A DNA stretch of 64,000 bases, taken from positions 17,724,391 through 17,788,390 of the forward strand of contig CM055868.1 in the NCBI GenBank assembly GCA_029582165.1, written 5' to 3'. The notes under the pieces were generated by a model. The model was not told the DNA's origin, searched no databases, and saw nothing but the letters and a program-made list of their open reading frames with translations. The position numbers were made by a program, and so were the translations under genes. The DNA is from Portulaca oleracea. Lineage: Eukaryota; Streptophyta; Magnoliopsida; Caryophyllales; Portulacaceae. This document shows positions 32,994 to 44,450 of this stretch, piece by piece; positions within the stretch are counted from its first letter, which is position 1, and the number at the start of each line of letters is the position of its first letter.

Positions 32994-33286
32994 TCAGAAA
33001 CCAAAAAAGCAGAAAAAAAAATTGAATATTAGGATGAATTAACTAAGCTACTCTGGTTTTAGATTGCCAAGAAATTAGTGGATCATCTTATGCAAAAGAA
33101 TCTCTGTATAGGCAAGTTCAAATCTGGAATAGGGTATAGGTAGTTCATACATTCATTTTATTTGTATTTTTTTGTTTCACATAAAAGATAGAACTTATAT
33201 CATGTATATATATTCACATTTATACTTACTAGCCAGTGAAAAATAACTAAGCAATGGGTTAGACGTATCCATCTTGATTTGAGAAT
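32994..33286. other. 3' UTR and intergenic spacer of the UPF0114 gene
   Basis: No ORF or clear polyadenylation signal assignment; the Copia element begins at 33292 after a possible duplication AACAC at 33287-33291. Confidence 0.5.
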
Positions 33287-33291
33287 AACAC

Positions 33292-34221
33292 TGACAGTTT
33301 AATAAGGCTAGTTAAATAAAATGCGGAAAATAAATAGCGGAAATAAAAGATAGACAAAACTCGATAGTTGTTTACGATGTTCCTCCGAACTCGATTTCGG
33401 AGTACGTCACCGCTTAGAGTTCTCCAACTCTAGGATTTAACCTCGAATTATTATTAGCATGAATTTTAACAACCGATCTTAGAGCCTTCTCTACTCTCAA
33501 AATCTCACCACTCGATATCGCCTCTCAATCAACTGTGAAGAGTTGACCTCTCAACTGTTAAACCCTCTCCCTAATAATAATAATCTAAACAACTCAAATG
33601 AGTGAACAATAACACAATACAATCTTCTTTTAATCTCACACTCAAGAATAGTAGAAAGAATAATGCTCAAGTGAGATGTTTGCTTGTCTCTTCTCTTGGT
33701 TGTCCTCTTGAATGACCAAATGTTCCTCGTATTTATAGTGCAACAAGGTTGAAGCATCATGAGATAATCAAAGTAATGTGGCATCTCTTAGTCTTGATAT
33801 CCATATGAAATCATGATATTATTCTCATAAAATGTTCCTTTGAATTCTTTCATCTTGATCAATCAAATATGATACTCAAGAAACAAGTAAATGAATAATA
33901 TCATATCATGCCATAAATCTAATAGATAATCAAGCTCAATATTTATTGTTACCGAAAAGATAAATAATTTGGTTCAATGTATTTGGACATTCATTCGTTT
34001 TGCATATTTCATATAATCCAATATTCTCATAATAATGATCAAATAACACTTCACAAATTTGTCCAATCAAATTAATATTCTCAAATTAATATATTGGACC
34101 AACATAAGTATTATATATGAGTTGCATAATAATTAAATCAATTCAATGTCCGACCTCATATATAAGATTAATTTTATCGTTTGTTATCATTAAAATCATT
34201 ATATGCTTCATAGAGTCAACA
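33292..34221 (-). repeat. Copia 3' LTR, 930 bp
   Basis: The minus strand reads TGTTGACTCTATGAAGC to CTTATTAAACTGTCA. Confidence 0.85.
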
Positions 34222-34235
34222 ATCTCCCCCTTTTG
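34222..34235 (-). other. Copia polypurine tract
   Basis: The minus strand reads CAAAAGGGGGAGAT immediately before the 3' LTR. Further CCCCCTT runs at about 34326, 34386 and 34556 (plus strand) resemble extra PPTs. Confidence 0.75.
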
Positions 34236-34945
34236 ATGATGACAAACAATTCAATAACTAGTATGAACTTATATAGATATACATACCTTAGCCCATGCTC
34301 ATACTTACCATCAATGCATTCTTCTCCCCCTTTGTCATCATTAAAAATGGTTAAGAAATATGACATGAAAAATAATAGCATGGCTCCCCCTTAATTTATA
34401 CTCTTTCCCAAACGAACAAAGGGTCAAGCTAGCTTACGATTTCACAAATTGATATTAGTCAATAAGACTATTCTTGTTCCAAATCCAATATTATATGCGT
34501 CACATTTGACTCATTTCTTTATAATAATTAACCACCATATTAATTTGATACACCTCCCCCTTTCAAAAATAATTATGACATATGAATTATTTATTACAAG
34601 TTAGAAATAAATATATAACACGTCAAGTAAGTCTCAAGTAACTTAAGGAAATTGGAGATGCAATAGTTATGTAATCATGGTCTATATGTATAATTAGATT
34701 TAGAAATCAAGATATTTTCCCTTTCAAAAACAAAATTTATGCATACAATCTTAATGTGATTATTCTATCATATAATCCTTATTACTTATAACACACAAAC
34801 ATAATCAAACAAGAAACTAATCAAACTAATATTTTATAATCACATAACATTCATTTCACCCCTTATTAAATGTGTGATTAGAATCAAATGGGATGGTTCA
34901 AATTTTTTAAAACTTACCTCAGTTTTACCTTGGGTAATCCAAGAC

Positions 34946-35228
34946 TTACCATGTCCGAATGTGAAGCGTTAAGATTCTCATGTATAAAAGACTTGAACAT
35001 TGGGTCACTCCATTTGATTTTACCAACAACAGACTTTGTTTAATCTCCATAATCTTGTTCATCACTCTTAAATCTCTGCAAAAAGAAATTCCTAGAACAA
35101 GATTTTGGTACCCGTTTCTTTTTGGGTCCATAATGCTTAGGAGTATAAGATATTAATGTAATAGATAATTTTTTCTTCTTAACATGTCTTGTTCTAGTAC
35201 TACTATATTTGTCAAATTTTTGAACCAT
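34946..35228 (-). pseudogene. Copia internal coding remnant
   Basis: Short Lys/Arg-rich frames (HVKKKKLSITLISYTPKHYG) with no domain recognised; probably the basic part of gag or polyprotein debris. Confidence 0.3.
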
Positions 35229-35289
35229 ATATATTTGTTCTAAAATTCAAATTTATTGGATCGAGACAAGATTGAGAAGCATAAATCAT

Positions 35290-35763
35290 TTAAGATTTTA
35301 CCTCACTTTTCTCATTTAGTAGAGTCGGCAATGATTTTACCACAACTTGTTCTACTTTTTCAATCGACTCTTCAATATTGCAATCTTTGGATTCCTCTAT
35401 CACAATAATCTCTTCCTGTTTGTTCACATCGAAATCTAAATATTCTTCAGTAGAGCCATATAATAAATAAAGAGTTTCCCAAATATTCTTGGCATTTTCA
35501 CAACTAATAACTTGTTCAAGAATATTGTCAGAAATTCCACAAAACAATATGTGCGTAGCTCTTGAGTTCAATGAGACATATTTCATATAATCATCAGTGC
35601 GTTCATTTCTTGCTTTATTAACATTTGATCCATGGATAACAATGCTCCAAACCTCATTATAGTGGGTTTGTATAAAAGTTTTCATCCTGTCATTCCAAAA
35701 AGAATAGTTAGATCCATAAAAAGGAGAAGGAAAATCATCAAAATTGTATCCATAACTAGCCAT
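35290..35763 (-). pseudogene. Truncated Copia gag
   Basis: 157 codons from ATG 35763, 45 bp after the primer site. DUF4219-type start (SPFYGSNYSFWNDRMKTFIQTH) and UBN2-type continuation (RATHILFCGISDNIL, SCENAKNIWETLYLLYG). It then jumps into an acidic Glu/Val-rich tail and stops, lacking the central UBN2 region and zinc knuckle. An internal deletion is likely. Confidence 0.7.
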
Positions 35764-35807
35764 GAGATCGATCCTTCAGACAGTAAAGTCTTAAAAAGTA
35801 GGTTAGG

Positions 35808-35820
35808 CTTTGATACCAAT
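35808..35820 (-). other. Copia primer binding site, iMet tRNA type
   Basis: The minus strand reads ATTGGTATCAAAGC beside the LTR end, one mismatch from the usual TGGTATCAGAGC. Confidence 0.8.
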
Positions 35821-36515
35821 TGACACTTTAATAAGGCTAGTTAAATAAAATGCGGAAAATAAATAGCGGAAATAAAAGATAGACAAAACTCGGTAGTTGT
35901 TTACGATGTTCCTCCGAACTCAATTTCGGAATACATCACCGCCTAGAGTTCTCCAACTCTAGGATTTAACCTCAAATTATTATTAGGATGGATTTTAACA
36001 ACCGAACTTAGAGCCTTCTCTACTCTCAAGATCTCACCACTCGATATCGCCTCTCAATCATGTGTGAAGAGTTGATCTCTCAACTCTTAAACCCTCTCCC
36101 TAATAATAATAATCTCAACAACTCAAATGAGTGAACAATAACTCAATACAGTCTTCTTTTAATCTCACACTCAAGAATAGTAGAAAGAATAATGCTCAAG
36201 TGAGATGTTTGCTTATCTCTTCTTGTCTCTTCTCTTGCTTGTCCTCTTGAATGACCAAATGTTCCTTGTATTTATAGTGCAACAAGGTTGAAGCATCAAA
36301 GAGATAATCAAAGTAATGTGGCATCTCTTGATCTTGATATCCATATGAAATCATGATATGATATTTCTCATAAAATGTTCCTTTGAATTCTATCACTTGA
36401 TCAATCAAATATGATACTCAAGAAACAAGTAAATGAATAATATCATATCATGCCATAAATCTAATTGATAATAAAGCTCAATATTTATTGTTACCAAAAA
36501 GATAAATGATTTGGT
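35821..36515 (-). repeat. Truncated Copia 5' LTR
   Basis: Matches 33292-33980 or so; the outer end is missing at the join with Tekay sequence. Confidence 0.85.
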
Positions 36516-38430
36516 TGTGTTCTCATGCAGAATGGGAAAATGATTGCGTATGCATCCAGACAACTGAAGACACATGAGAAGAACTACCCCACTCATGACC
36601 TGGAGTTGGCAGCAGTGGTTTTTGCACTTAAAATTTGGAGACACTACCTTTATGGAGTACACTGCGAGGTATTCACCGACCATCAAAGCTTGAAGTACCT
36701 ATTCACACAGAAGGAGTTAACCTTAGGCAGACTCGGTGGTTGGAATTTCTGAAAGACTACGATGTAAACTTTAAATATCATCCCGGGAAAGCAAATGTAG
36801 TGGCTACTGCCCTGAGTAGGAGACTCTATCCTGCTGTAAACTACTTGATGATGATGTCACACGAGCTGTGCGAGGAGTTTAGGAGATTGGAGATTAACGT
36901 GGTGACACCAAGAATGAAAGCTGTATTGAATGCCATGGAGTTGCAACCTACTCTCATGGACGAGATCAAGAGGACTCAAGAATTGGATTTGCAGCTTGTC
37001 AAGATACGAGAGGAAGTTTTGCAGGGGAAGGCCCCTGGTTTCGTGATTCACGAGGATGGTACATTACGGTTTCATAACCGCATCTATGTACCTAACATGG
37101 AGGAGATGAAGAGGAAGATTTTAGAAGAGGGGCAATACACACCATATTCTGTGCACCCAGGGGGAAATAAGCTTTACAAGGATCTGAAGCAAATGTTCTG
37201 ATGGAGTAATATGAAACAAGAAGTGGCGGACTTTGTGACGAAATGCCGCACATGCCAACAGGTCAAAGCAGAACACCAATGACCTGCCGGACTTCTGCAA
37301 CCGCTAGACGTTCCTGAATGGAAGTGGGATTCGATATCAATGGACTTCGTAGTGGGTCTGCCAAGAACCAAACGGAAACACAATGCGATATGGGTGATTG
37401 TACATTGATTGACCAAGTCGTCTCATTTACTAGCCATCGCCAACAGCTGGTCCCTGGACCAGTTAGATCAAGCCTATGTAAGAGAAATTGTAAGACTACA
37501 TGGAGTCCCTAGTTCTATAGTCTCGAACAGAGACACCAGATTCCAGTCTTGTTTTTGGAAGAAGTTGCAGGAGGCGTTTGGTACCAAACTCAAGTTTAGC
37601 ACCGCCTTGCACCCAGCTACTTATGGGCACACCGAGAGGACCATCCAAACCCTTGAAGATATGCTGCGAGCATGCGCATTAGATTTCAAGGACTCGTGGG
37701 ATGACGAGTTGACTCTCATTGAGTTCTCCTACAACAACAGTTATCATGATAGTATTGGGATGTCACCCTTCGAAGCCTTATATGGGAGGAGATGCAGGAC
37801 TCCTCTCTGTTGGCAAGACATCGATGAAGCTCTAACGATCGGACAAGATCTAATACAGGCCACTACTCAGAAGGTTCGGACGATTCAAGATAAGATGAAG
37901 GCAGCACAAAGTCGACAAAAGAGTTATGCCGACAGGAGGAGAAGACCTTTAGAGTTCGAAGTAGGAGAATACGTATTTTTACAGGTTTCACCTACAAAAG
38001 GGGTTATGAGATTCGGTCAGTCGGGGAAGTTGACACCAAGATTTATCGGGTCATATCCGATCTTGGAACGCATTGGAGAGGTTGCCTACAAGATACAGCT
38101 ACCGGAAGAGCTTCCAAGAGTGCACAATGTCTTCCATGTGTCACAACTCAGGAAATATGTCCCAGACCCAACTAATGTGATTGATCCTGAGCTGCTTCAG
38201 CTACAAGAAGATTTTACCTATGAAGAGCAACCGCTGGAAATATTGGATCGTCGAGAAAAACAACTTCAAAGGAAAGTAGTTCCCCTGGTGAAAGTACGAT
38301 GGGCAAATCATGCCACAACGGAAGTAACCTGGAAAACAGAAGAAGAGATGAGGATGAAGTACCCTCACCTGTTTCACTCTTATAGGTACGTCAAGTTTCG
38401 AGTACGAAACTTCTTTTAAGGAGGTAATGA
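36516..38430 (+). pseudogene. Tekay-type pol 3' part: RNase H, integrase, C-terminal domain (copy 1)
   Basis: Begins abruptly inside RNase H ([41 protein letters not shown]). The integrase zinc domain follows (HPGGNKLYKDL, then CRTCQQVK), the DDE core ([13 protein letters not shown]; the second Asp near 37532; HPATYGHTERTIQTLEDML), and the C-terminal region with YEALYGRRCRTPLCW-like, HNVFHVSQLRKYVPDP and a chromodomain-like VKVRWANHATTEVTW. Stops at 37199, about 37279 and about 37407 are TGA where copy 2 has TGG, CGA and CGA. Nearly identical to 46013-47900. The start is a truncation, not a gene start. Confidence 0.85.
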
Positions 38431-41400
38431 TGTAAAACCCCGAGTTTTAGGAAGAATGGAACCGTTAGGATTATTACCGAATCGTTAGGTCTAAGTTTAA
38501 GTTTCGAGGACAAAACTTCTTTTGCTAACACTTGAGCTCGTAGGATCGTTGTGGGACTAACAATGGTATATCGGTAATTTCTTGGGTTTTAGTATTATTA
38601 GTATTACTCTAATTATTATTAGTATTATTATTAATATTATTGTGTTATTATAATTGTTATATGAATTATTTGTTATATGAATAATTATGTGAATATTACT
38701 TGTTATGTGTTAGTATTAATATTATTATTAGTATTGTTTTTATTATTATTACTATTACTATGGTTATTATTATATTAAAAAATATGTTTTTCTTATTGGG
38801 TTGGATTAGGATAAAGTAGTATTAGTTGGGCTTTTTAATTGAAAATATAAAAACCCCTCTCTCTCCCAAAACCCTAATATCAAACCCTAACCCTAGCCTC
38901 TCATCTCCTCTCCCTCTCTCTCTCTCTCCCCATGTCTGTCGTACCACCCCACCACCGTCGCACTGCCGCCCAAGCACCACCATCAGCCGGAAACCTTCAC
39001 CGGCCACCCCCAACCGCAACCGCAACCAACTCTAGCTCTCTCCCTCTTTCCCTCAATAACTCTTTCTCTTCTCCCGTTCGAATGCCTCTGTCACGCCACC
39101 ACCGACGCATCGCTGCCTCCCGCCTAGGTGCGACTCCGCCGCCGCCGCACGAACACTCGACGCGTCGCGACACACCGACCGAAAAGACGCATAATTGGGG
39201 TGAAGTTGCTGTTGCCTTGCGGTTGGATCGATAGCCGCCCAGAGCGCCACCGTCGACGTCGCCCAGTCCGGTGTCACCCACTGCCTTCCCTCGTGCCACC
39301 GTCGACACTGCCTTGCCGAAAACCGCCGCCCAGAACCTCTAACGTAAACCCTATAATTATTTTTGAAACTTTTCTTTCTTGTTTTCTTTATTTTCTGTTG
39401 TAGTTATTATTATTATTATTATTATTATTATTCTTTCTTGTTATTACATCTTGTAATTTAGGTAATCAAGAATGTAATTTTATGAAGTTGTTTTTTGTAA
39501 TTAAATTGTTCTTGTGTTGTATTAATTACATGTAATTTGTCTAAACTATTATATTTAACTTTTATGTTCTAATTTGGTGTAGTAGGGTTGTAATAGTTGT
39601 AGTTAAATTGTTAATGTTCGATTGTATGATGTACCTTTTTTCTTGTGAATCATGTTTAGGGTTTTAGATAATACTATTATTGTATGCACGAATTAAAGGG
39701 ATTAATTATATAGATTAACTCTTGATCGTTAGTTAAGTATTCACATGCTTCTATAATTCTCCTAGGTGTTCAATCATGTTTAATTTTATGTTTAATCATG
39801 TTAAATAATTTAGGTTGATTGAATTATTAAAGTGCGATTCTTGTTTATTAATTTTTTGATTCTTGATTGAATCTTGTTAAAAGAAATTACTTGTTGTGAT
39901 TCTTGATTAGTAGTTTAAATGTTTATATGTTCTTTATATTTAATTCACATGTTCTTTTGTTATTTCTTGTACCTTGATTAAGAAAATTCATGTTTTATAA
40001 TCATCCATGTTGTTATTATAGGAATTTTGAAATAGTTTATTGTAGAATTCATGTTTAGGGTAATGTTATTATTATTTCATGCATGCTTTTAGGGTTAGAA
40101 AAAATATTAAAGTTGAATTCATGTTTTACAATTTGGTTTTGGTGGTAGGGAGTTTGATGTTTGGACCTTAGTTGAATTAGATTAACTACCTTGAACCTTA
40201 GACATTGTTTTAAGCCCAAATTAGGACCCCGGGATCGAATGGTGAAAGTTAGAATTGAAATAATCAATCACATCGGAACCGAGTGCGGGATAGTTTTATA
40301 AAGGTCTATAGAACAGATCCCCATGAGAGATATAGTCGTCCTTTGGTGGAACCCTTTGAACTGGAGGTTCTCTTAGATGTTAGCTTTCATAGGAATTTTG
40401 CGGATCGAACCTTTGGAGTTGTATAGGTCGAGTTATACCCCGAATACCAGACCTAGGTCAGATCTGGACAGTTTGGATTGATGACTGTTTATGAGGACCT
40501 TAGTTGGTGTTTTTGGTCTCGAGTTCAACATAAGCGTTTTAGTAGACATCCCGAGGTTTCCGAAAAGCCCAAAACCAGACCCATAGGATGTCGGGAAGTC
40601 AAGTTTTGATGTAATCTGTCTTATTGATGTTATTTATTAATCAAAATGTTGTTGAGTGAAACTGATGTTTTGATCTTGTTACGTGATTACTTACTTGGAA
40701 TATGTTAGGTAATTTAAAGTGTGAATTCATGATTGATAGGAACCTATAATGTTCCTAGGGGAGGGTTAGGTAGAAGGTAGTTAATACTAACTTCGAAGGG
40801 CACGTTTTGATTAGAATAATTATTTCTATTTTAGGCCTGAACTAACTCGCGTCGTTAGTGAGCTCAAGTGTGTTCGTTTTTGCTGTGAAGTGAACTTAAC
40901 CAGGTAATGTCTATGCTATAATCGCCACTGAGATGCTCTTTAAATGTGTTTTAATGTTTTCTAATCTGTTTTGAGAATTGCATCCCGAAAGGGACTTTTT
41001 GTTGAAATGTGACCATCTGTGTTTGGATAACTGTTTGTAATTGTTATACTTTGAATTATTGAGTTTGGAAATTGAGATGATCTTTTATTGGTAGTTTTCT
41101 TACTGGTTTTGATAACCTGGGTTGGGTTGACTTGAGAGCTGTGAGCTGAATTTTGCATAAGACACTAGTAATTCAAAGTGAAACATTAAGCGGGTTTATT
41201 GTTTTGATGCCTTTGATAGGATTACTGTTTTTGCGGGCGATCACCCGGAGACCAGAATTTGGTGCCTATATGGGTTATGTGTCAGGAGATCAGGGTTTCA
41301 TCCCTGATATAGGATATATGATTTTTGATGCCTTTGGTAGGCGATTGTTTTGATGCCTTTAATAGGCTAATGTTTTTGGGGGCAATAACCCGGAGACCAG

Positions 41401-41962
41401 GACTTGGTGTCTTTATAGGTTATGTGTCAGGAGATCAGGCTTTCATCCCTGATATAAGATAGATGATTTATTTTGATGCCTTTGGTAGGCGAACGTTACT
41501 ATAAGGGATGTAATATCCCGCCCGCATAATAAAATATGAATTGGTTGGGTTGAGGAAAATAGTTAAAGGATTAAAGGTTTGTGAAATGGTTTGACTTGTT
41601 CCCTCTCCCTCAAATGAATGGAAATGAACTTAACTTGTTTTTAACGTTAGGGGTAGACATTATTGAAATTTCGCCCTCATTTTTGAAATGTTTTGTTTTT
41701 AGGTGAAGATCTATATGTTGGGGACGAGAATTGGAAGTGACGACGACATGTTTAGAAGCTATCTTTTATGTTATGTTTCTTTTTGAAATACTTGAAGTTA
41801 GTTTGAGTTTCGTAGTTTGGTTTACCGAATTGAACGGTTGTTAGTTTCCCTTCGGGGATATGGCAGTGGCACCCCAAATAAGAGTTGAGACTTCTGCTGA
41901 AATTTTTCCATTAACGTTAGTTTGACTTTGACTTTCTATAATTGAATTTCCGGGGCGTTACA
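38431..41962 (+). repeat. Tekay-type LTR (shared between copies 1 and 2)
   Basis: Follows the copy 1 polypurine region (AAGGAGGTAATGA) and ends GGGGCGTTACA just before a primer site, so it is placed as 3' LTR of copy 1 and 5' LTR of copy 2. After about 90 bp an approximately 110-bp deletion relative to 47990-48115 joins CTTCTTTT to GCTAACACTTGAGC. It contains a (TTTGATGCCTTTGGTAGGCG)-type minisatellite. Confidence 0.8.
41208..41500. repeat. Minisatellite in the Tekay LTR
   Basis: Imperfect units TTTTGATGCCTTTGGTAGGCG alternate with CGGAGACCAGGAnTTGGTG and CAGGAGATCAGGGTTTCATC segments. Same position as the unlike repeat at 24342-24658; also at 57158-58075. Confidence 0.75.
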
Positions 41963-41965
41963 GAA

Positions 41966-41977
41966 TGGTATCAGAGC
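41966..41977 (+). other. Tekay primer binding site, iMet tRNA type
   Basis: TGGTATCAGAGC three bases after the LTR end. Confidence 0.9.
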
Positions 41978-42147
41978 TCTGGGTTGCGACCTAGTAGCTC
42001 CTAAGTGTCCTTTAGGTTTTAGTTGGACCCTAGGAAGCTAAAGTCGGAGTGATGAGTGTAGGATGGGAAAAAGGTTTTATGTTTTCCTATTATTACATGA
42101 TTATGTCTTTAATTTTCTGTGATGCTAATATGTTCTAACCTTGTAGG

Positions 42148-42804
42148 ATGACTCAACGCACTCACTGCTACCATCATCCCATCCCGTGTTTCCATCGTTA
42201 TACCCCTATTCCTCTTAAGGAGAGCCTGGGAACTCATATGCTTAACTTCTATGACGAGATTGACAAGTACACCAAAGATGTCCCGAGCTCATGCCTTCGC
42301 GGTAACGAGGAGAGTCAGGCGAATGCATTTTTGCTCACGCTTCGGGAAGACCCTTGGTGGGGCCATGCTGTACCATTATTGTTACCACCCCCACTTCAGA
42401 TCGAGGAGTATCCCCACCCGTGTTGTTGGTGCAAGAGGTACCGAGTGGACTCAGTGCACCATATCTCGAAAGTCTTTTACAATGATCGCCAAGATTGGGA
42501 GGCGTGATGTGGAAAGAGTTCAAGTGAACCTAGCTCCAGCACCTGTCATGGACATGGATCCTGAGAGTGACCCAGAGGAAGATCCAGAGGAGGATTCTGT
42601 GGAGGATTCTGAGCCCGAGGTGACCTCTGGAGTTACAGCTACACCTGCCGATAAGCCCGAACAAGAGACCAAACCCGAGGATGAGGTTATGGTGGATTAG
42701 GATACAGGAGAAGACCCCGAAGAGGACTCGGGGGATGAGTCTGATGATCCAGATTGGACCCCGATGGCAGGTAGGAAGAACCCTCTGTGTAGGAGGATCA
42801 TATG
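42148..42804 (+). pseudogene. ORF upstream of gag in the Tekay element, function unknown
   Basis: Starts at ATG 42148, 170 bp after the primer site. The first 119 codons contain a Cys/His-rich start (THCYHHPIPCFHRY), SLGTHMLNFYDEIDKYTKDV and REDPWWGHAVPLLLPPP. It stops at about 42505. Another frame then continues as an acidic tail (DPESDPEEDPEEDS...DDPDWTPMAGRKNPL) ending at about 42804, with one TAG near 42698 where the copy at 58743 has TGG. Both copies change frame at the same point, so the shift is ancestral or functional. No known domain recognised; position before gag is unusual for Tekay elements. Confidence 0.55.
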
Positions 42805-42809
42805 AGAAG

Positions 42810-43214
42810 GATAGTAATAGTAGTATTAGGATTGGTTGCTATAGTTACTTATGCGTGGTTAGTTTGATTGTGATATATCCTTGAGTGTGGTGTGCTATTT
42901 TCTTTATGTGTTAACCCCAAATAGGGGATAGATATAATAATATTACGCGGGTGTGCAAAGTATTATAAATAATAGTCTTGAATTTTTTGAGATGTTAGTA
43001 TATCTATGTTCTTCTTTCTTTTCAAGGGATGAGCGATGAAAGAACATGTGAAATATGATGCTATTACATGGGCTTACTTGTTGAAATATGTTACAGTTTT
43101 TTGTCTGCTTAGTAGTTTTATGAGATAGCTGGATTGAATGGTTCCTCCTTAGAATTGGTGATTTACACTTTGAGTTTAAACCTTAAGTAGTCTTAATCGA
43201 CCCTTTGAACTAGG
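42810..43214 (+). other. Spacer between pre-gag ORF and gag
   Basis: AT-rich leader without an ORF, conserved in the third copy at about 59390-59798. Nothing else recognised. Confidence 0.5.
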
Positions 43215-44450
43215 ATGTTGGACACGAACGGTTCTCACTCTAATAACATTAACCGGGAGCGCCCGCAAGCTGCGGGCGAACAGCGCCCTCAAACCACGAC
43301 TGAACTGTGCCAACGTTATGGTCACTTGATATCAGGTTTGAGTACAACAACACCAGGGAACGACCTTGCTAGCATGCTAATGATTGAAATGCTGAACAAG
43401 CACGAGGATCTACTGAAGAAGGTGGTGGATCGACAAGGAGGAGAAAGGGAAGATCACCCGTCCGCTCTCCTCCAAAGGTTCAATAGCTTCAACCCGCCCA
43501 CTTACACAGGGGTAGCTGACCCCAAAATCTTTGAAGAGTGGGTTAGAGAGATTGAAAAGATTTTTGATACAACACGTTGTCTCGAGGAGTTGAGGGTGGA
43601 TTTTGCTGCATACCACTTGAAGGAGGAGGCCGATCAATGGTGGGCCAGTGTGAAGGAGATACGGACCGAACCGGGTTGTGATTGGAACCATTTTAAGGTT
43701 GTGCTGAAGGATCGGTTTTATCCTATGTCCCTTCAAAAGGCGAAAGAAAAGGAATTCATGAACTTACGCCAAGGAGAGCTTAGCGTGCTCGCTTACTCCA
43801 CTAAGTTCACCGAGCTATCTCGGTTTGCACCGGCTTTGGTATCTAGCGAATAATTAAGGATGGATCGCTTCTGGGATGGGTTGGACTGCAAAATTCAGGA
43901 TCGGATGTCATCAAGTGAGTTTACGTCTTACCAGAACATGCTGAATGTTGCCCTCACTATAGAAAGAGTAAGGCACGACATGGAGCAACAACATGGCATA
44001 CAAGGGCATAAGAGGAAAGAGCCGCCCCGTTTTAACCCACCCCAATCCTACCAAGAGAAGAGGTTCCGCTCCAACAATTGGCAGAGTAACCGACCTTCGG
44101 GGTGTGGGCCATCGCATGTGCCTATCTGTAGGATTTGTGGTCGACCCTACCATTATCCTCAAGATTGTAGAGCAGCAGCTGCAAAGGGAGGATGCTTTAA
44201 GTGTGGGAGTCTCCAACATCACATCAGGAAGTTCCCTCCACAAAACTCAGGGGGCAATAATAGTGGAAACAATGGAAACTGAAGAGCCCCACAATCAACA
44301 TATCAAAATCGGGGAGGCTACAATGGAAAACAAAGGCCGCAACAACAAAACCGAGGTAGTCCCGGTGGAAATCAGAACAACCAAGGGAGGTCAGCAAACC
44401 CGACTCGTCAGCAGCAACAACCGGCGCGTAACTCAGGAGGACGAGTGTAT
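43215..44450 (+). pseudogene. Tekay gag (copy 2), two premature stops
   Basis: Starts MLDTNGSHSNN at 43215. The Gag core has FEEWVREIEKIFDTTRC, DQWWASVKEI and FKVVLKDRFYPMSLQKAKEKEFMNLRQGELSV. Stops at 43851 (TAA; CAA in copy 3) and 44280 (TGA; TGG in copy 3) break it. Two CCHC knuckles are expected: the first, CRICGRPYHYPQDC, is intact; the second, CFKCGSLQHHIRKF, has lost its last Cys, which copy 3 retains. The Gag would form particles and bind genomic RNA. Confidence 0.85.

Larger units (their letters stand above)
33292..36515 (-). mobile_element. Gag-only Copia element, 5' LTR truncated
   Basis: In minus orientation: truncated 5' LTR (36515-35821), primer site, gag, noncoding remainder, PPT, full 3' LTR (34221-33292). 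There is no pol. Both LTRs share CGGAGTACGTCACCGC-like and TCGATATCGCCTCTCAATCA blocks, nearly identical. The 5' LTR stops at 36515, where Tekay RNase H sequence begins, so a deletion or illegitimate join removed its outer 235 bp or so. Confidence 0.85.

Noticed and set aside
36525..38419. Functional integrase gene
   Set aside because: In-frame stops at 37199, about 37279 and about 37407 and a truncated start.
38826..39403. Pro/Arg/Ser-rich open frames resembling a gene start
   Set aside because: The same sequence recurs in the LTRs at 18050-18400, 48422-49009 and 54748-55336; it is the GC-rich part of the Tekay LTR, open by composition.
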